From contig NC_088102.1 in assembly GCF_036370855.1 (NCBI RefSeq), forward strand, positions 39,283,835-39,347,834: a stretch of DNA of 64,000 nt, read 5' to 3'. The notes beneath the pieces are model-generated. The model did not search any database. It had not been told where the DNA came from and saw only the letters and a program-made list of their open reading frames with translations. The position numbers were made by a program, and so were the translations under genes. This DNA comes from Dromaius novaehollandiae (Eukaryota; Chordata; Aves; Casuariiformes; Dromaiidae). Shown here in pieces: positions 54,539 to 64,000 of this stretch (its first letter is position 1; each line of letters starts with the position of its first letter).

Positions 54539-55706
54539 AAGGATTCTTCTTTGGTAGAAACTAATCAACTTCAAAGATCTAAACATTAAAGATCAGCCCT
54601 CTTCTGAGTTAAATATGAGCAAAATGCTAACATGAGACTAGGGAAATCTTCGTTTACCTAGGAAGACTTCTGGGTTGAAAGTATTCCTGTGGGCAAGTGT
54701 AAGAAAACATTATTTTTCCCCCAAGTTAATTTTTTTTTCCTGAAAACTTTATATGTTTGTGTAAGAAACAGCATGATAGAAGGAGTGTTGAAATGCCTCT
54801 CCACATATTTTTTGACTGAATAATTATCGTTATACCTGTTTTCTTCTTCCTTTGTAACACAGGTACACACAAATCCTTAGTTCTGACTTTTTTTTCAGGA
54901 GCTTTGAACTCATGCATGATGTTGTAATTCATCCAGATCCAGATTCACCATTACAGATCTTGCAGGGTAAAACCGTACAATGTCAGTGGGACTTGTATTC
55001 TGTCTGTTCTTTTTCTGATTTCCCAAGTGCCCTTTGCTGCTGGAGCTGTGTTTGTGTACTAATGTGTTTTCAGTGTGACAGTGTCTGATAGGCTGTGGCT
55101 GAATCTCTCAGTCCTCAGGTATGAATAGTGTCACATCCTGCAATTTTAATTGCTATGCTCTATACTGTCAGAACATTATACCTGAGGTTTGCAAGCTGTT
55201 TTACATTCCTCCTCTTAAGTGTGTGTTTGCCTGCTGCTGGATGGCTGTCAGATTTGCTGTGCCTCTCCAGGTGGCTGAGGAAGCATTTGATTTATTTATC
55301 ATAGCTGTCTTGTAGTCTTCTGAGTCTTGGAGACCTTCTGAAAGGTCGTGGGTGAGTAGGAAGGCTGACTCTCTTGAAACAAATTCTCCAGATGCTACAT
55401 TTTCTGAGATTCTCTGAAAGGAAGATATAAAATTAATTGTAAGTTCTAATATTTCAGGTCTGAAGACTGCATAGGACAAGTGAAAAGTTCTGGTCACTCT
55501 GGTTGCTTTTAAGATTCCCTATACAGAAGATTGCCTTTTCTGCTCCTATTTTCCTTGTGAACTGTGAATACTTATTGAGATTCCAAAATTCTAGAACAAA
55601 CAAAAACGCTGTTTTTGTTTTTTTCTGAATTTCCCTTTTCCTTCTTCTGGATATAGTAGATGTATGACTTAACACTTACTTTTTCTTTCTATGTCTTTTT
55701 TTGTAG

Positions 55707-55773
55707 ATTGAGGTGCTCCTAATCAACCAGATCTTTCGGGGATTTTTTTAAAAGAAACTTTGGTGGGTAAAAG
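55707..55773 (+). other. SUSD6: SUSD6 exon 2, 5' UTR part, with splice acceptor
   Basis: A strong pyrimidine tract (TTTTCTTTCTATGTC followed by TTTTTTTGTAG) ends with AG at 55705-55706. The 67 bases before the start codon contain no ATG, so this part of the leader carries no upstream ORF. An in-frame TAA lies two codons before the ATG. Confidence 0.75.
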
Positions 55774-55894
55774 ATGTGCCATGGAATGGTAGCACCAAAG
55801 AGCAACACAGGATCGTCTCTTGCCTTGACTAGCCATGGGTTATTTCTTCTGCTAGTTATCTTTGGCACCCTTATTGTGGAAGCACAGGCCACAG
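55774..55894 (+). CDS. SUSD6: SUSD6 exon 2: start codon and signal peptide (partial CDS)
   Basis: The exon encodes 40 residues plus the first base of a codon. It begins MCHGMVAPKS, closely matching the N-terminus of human SUSD6 as I remember it. Residues 23-35 (LFLLLVIFGTLIV) form the hydrophobic core of a signal peptide, with a likely cleavage site after AQA (37-39). The in-frame TAA just upstream and an A at position -3 support this start. The donor ACAG followed by GTAAGT (GT at 55895-55896) ends the exon in phase 1. The family is a type I membrane protein with one extracellular sushi domain, a transmembrane helix and a cytoplasmic tail with PY-type motifs. It is reported as a p53/p73-induced gene and as part of a SUSD6-TMEM127-WWP2 complex that promotes MHC-I turnover. 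The sushi exon is not in the window. Confidence 0.9.
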
Positions 55895-57756
55895 GTAAGT
55901 GAAACCTTTGCCTTTGCTGCAAGGAGGGGGAGATGTATAAGTATGGAGGTGGCCTTATGTTTCTATGGGGAAAATGGAGAGGGCTGATATATTGTATACA
56001 TCCTTCAATACCTGCAAGAAAGAATTTCTGCTTCTACTGCCTGGTAAAGGGCAGCATCTGAACTAAACTATTATTTGCACTAGCAATATTAGAGTGCTTG
56101 TTCTTTACCCTGCCATTTTGATTCCCCCAGCCTTTTTTCTCCCTTCTTATATCTTCACTGCAGCTGGGGTCATTTGGACACTGTCGAGAATATGGACCAC
56201 ATTTTGGTTGAGTGAGATTTTCATGTAGACGCTCTTATCTGTATGCCATGTAGCAATTGCTCATGTGAAGAAGTATTGTTAGAAGCACTGACTGTCTTCA
56301 GCTCTTTACAGAGCTGATGAGTCTGTTCAGTGTTTCCTTGGGTGCTATCTTCTGACACCTCAGCATCCACTAACTGCACTCCTCTATTAAATCCTCTTTG
56401 CAGCTTGAGTTTTCTCCTTTCCCTCTCTAATTTCTTATTTTTTGTTTTTTGTTTTTTTCTGATGGACAGGCATGGTGAGTAATGTAAATAGTGCAATAGG
56501 ATGATGTGTAAAATGTTAAGTAACAGTAGAGGTGAAGAGATCTGCCTGTTAGAAATGAGCAGAAGAATAAAATATACCAGATAATAACAAGGGAGTTCAT
56601 TATATAATTGTGTGCATGTTTACCCAGTGTATGCCAATATGTGGTCTTTTCTCTCGAACTTGCCACGATGTAGTTTTTGTGTCTGCAGAGATGTGTGACT
56701 GTAAGTGGTACGGGATGAAGGGAATAATTTTGCATGTGTACTTTAAATGTACAGTGCTATAAAGGAGGTTAATCCCCAAAAGGTGCATATGTTTGATTTC
56801 AGCAATTGTTGCTGTGTAAAGCAATAGCTTCCCTTTGAAAACAAAACCTCCACTCTCAATGTAGCTTTAAAAAGCCCTATTTATTTGAAGTGTGATGGCA
56901 CCTGAAAATGTGAAGTGACCAGCATGCCTCTGCTTCAGTGAAGCTTGAATTGGCCTCTGTGGTAGAGTAGAATAAATGTTAGCTGCCAGATGCACACTGC
57001 TTAAAGCAGAGGTGATCCTGTACAGAAAAGTCTGCTGGTGCTGGAAGCTGCTGGAGGACTTCATCTCCTTTTAGTATTTCTGCTTCTTCGAGTTGGAAGG
57101 GAGAGGCTCCTGAAATCATATATCCTGGACTTGTATGCCTTCCTGACCTGACTTTGGCCTTGTAAGTAATGAAGAGCTGGGGAGACACAGAAGGGGTGAC
57201 AGATTGGCATAAACAGATAGCAAGAGTGGGAAAAGGACAAGGTCTCTCTGAATTTGGTCTGTCCTTGTTTTTTCCAGCCTTACTCTCATTGGTAATAATG
57301 CCACACCGTCACTTCAGATACAGGTCTGTCAGACATGCCTTGCAGTCTGGGGCTGGAATGCACTGTCACTGGAACTCCAGAGACACACACTGCAGCACCT
57401 TCAGCGGAGACTCATCTGTATGCAAATGCCTTGTGCTGCACCGGGCTGCTGACTGTGGATAGGCAGCCACAATGCTGGCAAGCCTTTCTAGTATTATTTT
57501 TGAGGCATTCAGTCACATTAACAAAAGCACTAGTTAAGCTTATCGGAAGACCCCAGAGTGGTTCTGCGTTGTTTCCCTTTCTGTGTTGCTCCAGGAACTG
57601 AAACCAGCTGTGGTAAACTAATTGATCAAGGCAGATCATCAGCTAAATAGGATTACAGTGGCTAGGCATGAAATATTTCCTGCAGAGGAAGTGAGCGTAT
57701 GTGGAGGGGAACCCAAGATCATAGCAGACAGCAAGACATACGGGGAAAAAAATCCT

Positions 57757-57784
57757 GGGGGGAGGGGAAGGGCTGGGTGAGGGG
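57757..57784 (+). other. G-quadruplex motif
   Basis: GGGGGG-A-GGGG-AA-GGG-CT-GGG-TGA-GGGG gives five G tracts with loops of 1 to 3 bases. It lies about 1.9 kb into SUSD6 intron 2 on the sense strand. Confidence 0.65.
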
Positions 57785-60339
57785 TGCTTCCATGTATGTG
57801 TACTTTGAGGTTGGGAGGCAGGAGCTGCCAATTGCTGAGAGGGACGGGGGTGCTCAGAGATGTGTCGTGGGCCCAGAGAGCTGCACCTGCAGCAGCACAC
57901 CAGCTGTGAGTAACCCTAATGAGCAAGTCAGCTGAGGAGCGGAGAGCCAGATGGATAAACAAAGAATACTAGCGAGGCACTTGGAAAATCATCTTTCCCT
58001 CATCTTTTTTCCCCCATCACACCACCATCCTCATTTTATTAGTTTACATAGCAAAAACATTCAGAGCAGGCAGGACAAAAAGATGTTAACACGAAGCAAG
58101 AGATTATATTAAACCTCCTGTTGGTAATGCTTATGTTGAATGCAGGGCCAATGTGACACATTAACAATTGCTACAAAAGCTAAACAATGTTCTTATAAAA
58201 AGACAGACAAGCATGGAAACAATAGGTTGGCCCTGCTCAGAGTGAGAAAGCAGAGCTTGTGATTCATATGTTAAAACCATATAATGTATATTGTATTGCA
58301 GTCATTTTGCTGTTTAGAAATGCTGTTGCTTCAGTTCCTGCAGGTTTAGATACATATTCACAGTCTGGGCAGGAACATGTTCTCCTTGCCATGTGGTAAA
58401 TGTGCAGGGCAGGCTCATTTCCAGTCAGCAAGCATCTGGTCCCTGCTTTGGTTTTAAATGGATTATATTTATGCATGGATTTTTAAGAAAAGTCTTCAGC
58501 ACTTTGTCTCAAACAATCTCTCCAAATATGCTAGAGTGCCATGAGATGAATATAAGTTTCTTAGTCACTAAATATGCTGTAGAGTTTGGGGAAAACTGCT
58601 CCCTCTTCACAGGCAGATTTTCATGAAAATAAAAATAACTGGCACGTGTTTTAGCACAAAACAAATGCAGTATTTGGTGATGGGCAAACAAGGAATTTGG
58701 AGGAGCATGTTGAAACTGTGTTGGAAGAGGAGGATTTAGGGAGACTTCACTGCTGTTCAGAAGTATTCATTGAGCTTTATCACTGTGTGCCTTTTTTTTC
58801 TCCAGAAAGTACTCCAAGGTTAGCTAAGGGAAATAATGGAAGAATGGGTAGGAAAGAAGACTTGGAGAGCAAGATCTGAAATACCATGGCTTAGTTCTTG
58901 TTCCATCTCCTGTGTTTCCTTTGGGGGTTCATCTGGAAAGTACTTAAGAGCCAGGATGCTGTGTGGGTAGTGGTGGGGACTTGAAGTGTTGGAGGGTAGG
59001 AGTAACAACCATTTTGTCTGTTTTTCTACACATAACTCTTTTCCATCTTTCCTTTGTTGCTGTGATTTCCCCACCCCCCTTCCTTTGGCCTTAGGGTTAT
59101 TCCCAAGCTCTCAAAAGCCCTGTGTTTCTCTTCCATTCACTGCAGTCATCTTGTCTGGCCAGGTTATTTTTGGAAGGGTGGCAGTGCATCAGAATTTCTT
59201 TTCTTTTTTTTTGGTTAAAATTTAAGATGTAGTCTCAGAAATATTTGAAAGCTTCCTATCAAATGTATTCTAAATGGTGCAATTTCTTGCATTCATAACC
59301 AGCTCTATCAGAAACCTGTCAAAAGGTAGGTTTGGCCTTTCATTGAAATTCACGTGAAAAGTGTTAGTAAAAGTAGTCTTTTAAACATTCTGAATTAAGC
59401 AAATATCAATATCCATAAAGCAAAGAGTTAAAATATTAAACTTGAAAACTAGTAATGCAGGCCTGATGAATCCAAGTCCACTTTGATTTAAACACAACCT
59501 GCTTTTTGTTGACTGATCCCATGTGAAATGCTATAAAGCTAGCTCTTTAATATTTAGGATTGCCATTGAAGTGATAAATTGAGTTTGAATAAACAAACTC
59601 CATTCCCATGTGTTGTCTCTGATGCAAATGCAACCAATCTGCTACTTGCTGTTCTAAGGTCTTTTTAGTACCAAGGTTATTCTGCACAGAAGCTCTTGGA
59701 TACTGCTGATGTTTGTTTGCATTACACAGAACAGCTTGTAAGAGCGTGCTCTAGTCACTGAGCAGATTCAGACTTGCTCCTATTCTTTTGGAATCCGTAC
59801 AAAGCAGAGGCTTTCTTTGTCTCTGTTGTTGAAAAGAAGGAGTTTATACAGCTAGGGATGAATTCTGTGAAAACAAGGATGGTAGGCCAGAGAAATGTGG
59901 GCAGGTGTCATGCATGAACAGAAGATTTTGGTTATAACCTGCTTGCTTCATGTAAGTCTGGGTTTGAAGAAATTAGCGAGTCAGCCCAAAGAAGCATGCA
60001 GGTCTCCATGGACATAAAGAAGCAGTTTGGGGTGTAATTCCTCTTTCCAGTCCCTTTGGAGAGTTTAGTAAAAGCCAGGTGGTACAGAGGAGCATGGTGG
60101 AGAGCAACAGAATAATGGCCAGACAGCAAAGCTGGCTAGGAAGTAGTTGCTCAGATAACAAACATACTGTTATTACTGTTCCAGGCAGCACTATCTAAGC
60201 AGCTGGCTTAAAGAAAGTAATAGAAATCTCAGCTAGCCACATAATTTGTTTAATTTTAGCTAGTTTTAGTGGGGAGGAAGGGAGGAGTTAAAGCATGCCT
60301 AATAGTTATCCTAAATTTGCCTTTTGCCTGTCCTTTTAG

Positions 60340-60369
60340 GTTGGCTCAGCAAATCCAAAGGACCTGCAT
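60340..60369 (+). other. SUSD6: Candidate 30-nt cassette microexon of SUSD6
   Basis: A strong acceptor (GCCTGTCCTTTTAG, AG at 60338-60339) is followed after exactly 30 bases by a GTGAGT donor (60370). Entered in phase 1 from exon 2, it reads ten codons without a stop and leaves in phase 1, so inclusion would keep the frame and add about ten residues between the signal peptide and the sushi domain. No homologous exon is known to me. Such pairs arise by chance in introns. Confidence 0.2.
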
Positions 60370-60763
60370 GTGAGTAGATTCATCTTCACTGCAGTACTAT
60401 GAGAAATGAGTGTGTGGGGGGCGGGGGGAGGTTACTGGTTAATGTAAGCAGCTATGAACCAGGATTCCCAGTTCTACTTTGGCTGTGTTGAATGGGCTAA
60501 GATACATCTTTGTGCTGCATCTCATCCCCATTTTGTCTCCTGTATTTGGGGAAAGATGTCTGTCTTCCATTTGAGGGAGAGAGGAAGATCAACTTCATTT
60601 GTTTCACTGTACTTGAAGGGATTTTTTTTTTTTACCTCCTGTAGTGCTTACCTGTTAAATGAGTCAAGGAAAACCAAACAGAATAAACGCTACATTAAAA
60701 CAAAGAGAAAGAGAGAATTTTGAGAGGCTGCCTGAGAGGACTGGGAGGACAGCGAGGGCAAGC

Positions 60764-60785
60764 AAAAAAAAAAAAAAAAAAAAAA
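60764..60785 (+). repeat. Poly(A) tract, 22 A
   Basis: There are 22 consecutive A, then GAAAAAAA. An AATAAA lies at 60682-60687, about 77 bases upstream, so this may be the tail of a small retroposed transcript. No parent gene or target-site duplication was recognised. Confidence 0.8.
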
Positions 60786-63700
60786 GAAAAAAACTTGTTT
60801 CCTTTAATCACAAAAGGCAAACATCTCATAAGAGGAGTGTGCTGGGTTAAGTAGCATGACTAGATATATTGTGTTGGATACTCTGCTTTTCATTTCCTGT
60901 GTGCAGAAAAAGTCTTAAACCTTTCCTGTATGTGCATTATGGAGGTATGCAATTTGGGGAGGAATTGGGAAGCATATTTGGCTCTCTATATCTGTTCTAT
61001 ATTGATTAAAATTTTTAAATCTTTATTGAACACTGAAATTTGACCTGCTAAATCTGAACTTTTCTTCTGTTTTTGTGGAGGAGAGGGACAGGAGCAGGGG
61101 CTGATGGGAATAGATTTGTAATGAAGTGTTCGAAGGTGTGTAGGGCAGAATCTTACTGCCTACCAAGTTTTGGTCTACAGAGAGTGGGGGAGAGGAGAAG
61201 AGCTGATGGAATCCTCCGATTCATGAATCTGTCTAACTTTTACTCCTAGGGAGACTTTAATCACTCAGATGCCTGGTATTAAAATACCTTCAATTCTTGG
61301 CTACAGTTGCTAGCAGGAAAATATGCTGCTTAATAGTTCAGTGGTCCAACTAGCCTGTTGGGCTAGAATATGAAAGATGGAAACTGGTAGGAGATTCATT
61401 GCAGAAAGAAGCAGGAGGGGAATGAATGGCACAATTCAGTCCTCTTTAACAGAAAGTATTTGCATGCCTTAGTTCAGGTTGACACATCACCTTATTGGCA
61501 TCCCTTGATGTCTGCTGTCCACTAGACTGAAGACAAATTTGTCTGTCCTGCCAGTGAGAGAGAATAGTTTGCTGTTATTACCTTGTACCATTTGACCATT
61601 CCCTCCCTGCTTCTGTTCCCTTTTGAGTCCTAAATTGCTTATCATAGCAGCTGAAGCATCACATTTTTAGAACATGTTGAATATGAGTTGTTTTTCCCCA
61701 CTTGTTGGACCCTTTCCCCTTCGTCTGTGTAATCCTTCTCCCAATTTCTTCTCCAAGCTGTTATGTTTATCTGTGGCAGCACAAGCAGTTATCACCTCCT
61801 GTTTGTGCTGCCAGCTATTTACTGACCCTGCAGAACAAGAAGTACATTTGCTCCTGAACTGTGGCAAATTTAACCCTGGGCTGTTACTGCAATACCACTG
61901 GAATAGGTGGTGTGCAGTATGTAAAGTTGTGGAATAGATAAACTTCCACAGCATGCTTGAGGGGGAAACCAGGACTAGTGCAAGGTGGGCACTGTAGGCA
62001 GTCAAGTCTTCAGCTTTTGTGGCTGAATCTGTTTGGGTCTCCAAATCAGGGCCCTGTGGTGTTTCCTGCTGCCAAATCCAGCAGTTTGTGTCTAGGTGAG
62101 GATTGCTGAAAACACTGCTGATACCAAGGATGCTGATAGTCAAGAATGAGGATAGGACACTGGGAAGCACTTCATCAGCAAGTTTAGAAGTGCTTGTACC
62201 TTCATTAGAGTTATTGGAACCCAGTGATGGAATTGCAGCATTATCTCAAAAGTTTGTACCTTATCTGCATGTGAAAATCTGCATCTAAAAACCCTTTTCT
62301 TTTTAATGAACAAAATCTCTGAAGTGTGTTCCTCTTCCTCTCTAAGCAGGGATTCCCCTGAGGTAAGTGAGCCTCTCCTTTTGCAGTGTGTTGTGTTGGA
62401 GCTGGAGGACTTGTGAATTGCTTGCTTCCAGGTCTGAGGTCTTTGAAGGGATTTGAAATACCATCTTAGGTATGGGACTGCTTAGATGAATTGTAAGATG
62501 TGCTAGGTAGATTGGGTTAGAGGGGTTTGTTACTGAACTGTTGAAGAATAAAATGAGCTTATTGGTCCTGCCTAGTACAGTGATCCTTTTATGAGGGAAA
62601 GGTGAAGGGAACTTGGAGTGCCAGTGCTGAGGAAAGACTGCTTAACCTTAAGAGGTTGTGGAAGTGTTCACTTGTGGCTTGCATACCTCGGCCTCCCTGG
62701 TGCTAGATGGAGATGCTTCTGTGTGTGTGGCTTTCTTCTCTCTAGGGGCAATGCCATGAATGCAAGGGTAGAAGCATTTATCTGCTTGGTGTGGTAGGAG
62801 AAGCATTCCAGGGGGAGCAGAACCCAAAGAATTGAGCAGTAGGGTAACAAGAGAACTTCTTTAAATCCTGCAGGCTCAGCATCCTATGTCTAAACAGTCA
62901 TCCTAGTTCAGTAGGGAAGGTCTGTTTCCTATTTGAGAGCAGAAAGAAACATTGCTGCTGCTTTTGATATGTATCTTTTCCATTGTCTTTGAAAGGAGAA
63001 ACATTGCTGGTTTGAAAAAATGTTTCCTTTCTGCAAAGTGAGATAGGCACCTCTGTTGGAAGATGTCTCGAGTTTTCAATCCGAGAACAGGAAAGAGACA
63101 TGACAGGGCTGACATACATGCAGAGCACCATAACTAGAAAGCCAGGAGCTGCTGCTGTTCTTTTAGCCTGGAGGAACCCTCTCTATGCCCTGAGGGAAAG
63201 ATCTGCATGCGGTATGACACGTTTCATGTCAGAGACACCCTTAGACACTCAAAACTATGCACCAGAAAAAGAATAAACTTGTGTTTTATGATTTTAACGA
63301 ATTTACTATTTAAGCAACTTTGCATTTTGCTCTGCTTCCCTTTCCACAGAGAAATATCTGCCACTCAAACAACAGGTGATGCTTCCCTGCTTTAGATAAA
63401 AGTAGAATATTTTGAAGGAAATAGAGTGAAGCTATCTAGAGACTCTTCAAGCATACAAAAGGACTAGAAACAGATTGGGATTTGTAGGAAAGTAGTAGAA
63501 TAGACTGAAGCTGAATGAAGCATCTTGGGAGAATAAGATCCTAAGATGGAGAAGGGCAGAGGGGAATGCAGCAAAGCAGGAAGGTGAAAGTTTCCACAGG
63601 TGGAGCTGTGAAAAAGATCCTAGTGGTTTAAAAAGCCAGTTAGTGGCTTGGTGGTTAAGTAGCGTATATCTTGAAAGAAGGTGGTGTTTTAGTTATGCAA

Positions 63701-64000
63701 GCAGATTAGAATAGTTGAGAATAGTATGGCCTTGGGAGGAAGAACTCTAGCATGAATATATGCATGTGTTTATTTTTTAATGATTAGGTAAGAGTCTCTC
63801 AGAAGCATATCTTGCATCCTTCTGCATTGCAATGTCAGTCTTGTGAGGCTTTTATATGTGCAACAACATTAACTAACCATACTCTGGCAGAGTATTTTTA
63901 AGAACTTGAGGCAAGGGCCACAGGTTGCAAAGTATGCATACCCTCCAGGGACTGAAGCTCCAAGACAGGAACCTCCTCAAGGCAGGAGCAGAGCAGAGCG

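Larger units (their letters stand above)
18894..55706 (+). other. SUSD6: SUSD6 intron 1 (about 36.8 kb)
   Basis: No other gene is recognisable on either strand in this long first intron. Open frames are short (at most about 153 codons) and show no known domain. The features picked out are an AT/GA microsatellite (19281-19343), two poly-C tracts (19537-19557, 29784-29805), a CR1 fragment (about 32022-32105), old repeats near 38100, 39500 and 40100, and two adjacent G4-type motifs (37530-37552, 37612-37630). The length fits the long first intron of SUSD6 in other vertebrates. Enhancers may be present but cannot be recognised by eye. Confidence 0.7.
55895..64000 (+). other. SUSD6: SUSD6 intron 2, 5' part (runs off the window)
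   Basis: I read this stretch for the sushi-domain exon (two early Cys, GY.L, a late G.W and Cys) in the plus strand and found none, so the intron exceeds 8.1 kb. The largest frame, 167 codons on the minus strand (61667-62170), shows no known domain. Other contents are a G4 motif (57757-57784), an A22 tract (60764-60785) and a possible microexon (60340-60369). Confidence 0.7.

Noticed and set aside
58373..58382. GAACATGTTC, a perfect p53 half-site in intron 2, tempting because SUSD6 is a p53 target
   Set aside because: No good second half-site lies within the allowed spacer, and about fifteen perfect half-sites are expected by chance in the window. The same applies to GGACTTGCTT at 19002-19011.
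61667..62170. 167-codon minus-strand frame in intron 2
   Set aside because: No known domain, no promoter or poly(A) context; about the size of the longest random frame expected in this much DNA.
63350..63375. CACAG...GTGATG splice-like 26-base unit
   Set aside because: The length would break the SUSD6 frame and the donor is poor.

Overview
This window is vertebrate nuclear DNA, most likely from a bird. It has split genes with GT/AG junctions, CpG-island promoters, long AT-leaning introns and old interspersed repeats. One copy has the avian CR1 LINE tail signature, and others resemble the avian MIR-type SINE. There are no operons, prokaryotic signals, CRISPR arrays, rRNAs or convincing tRNAs. 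The species cannot be fixed from the sequence.

Two protein genes are recognisable, arranged head to head. CCDC177 is on the minus strand at the left. Its whole coding region (870-2768, 632 codons) lies in one exon. A 1.37-kb intron carrying a striking G-rich minisatellite separates it from a non-coding first exon that ends at 4150, under a GC-box promoter. SUSD6 (also called KIAA0247 or DRAGO) is on the plus strand. Its CpG-island promoter and non-coding exon 1 lie near 18.3-19.2 kb. An intron of about 36.8 kb follows, then exon 2 (55707-55894) with the start codon and signal peptide. The sushi-domain exon and all later exons were not found and must lie past 64000. This order and orientation matches the CCDC177-SUSD6 neighbourhood on human chromosome 14q24.

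Layout: 1-869 is the 3' flank of CCDC177, with a possible plus-strand poly(A) signal. 870-4450 is CCDC177 with its intronic repeat array and promoter. 4451-18290 is intergenic DNA with several ancient repeats. 18291-19270 is the SUSD6 island. 18894-55706 is SUSD6 intron 1 (one clear CR1 fragment, more old repeats, two poly-C tracts, two adjacent G4 motifs). 55895-64000 is the start of SUSD6 intron 2, with one possible 30-nt cassette microexon.

The two genes are not known to act together. CCDC177 is an uncharacterised coiled-coil protein. SUSD6 is a single-pass membrane protein reported as a p53-family target and as a partner of TMEM127 and WWP2 in MHC-I turnover. I found no convincing new biological system. 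The most unusual structure is the higher-order minisatellite in CCDC177 intron 1. Repeat family assignments come from remembered consensus features, not from a search.
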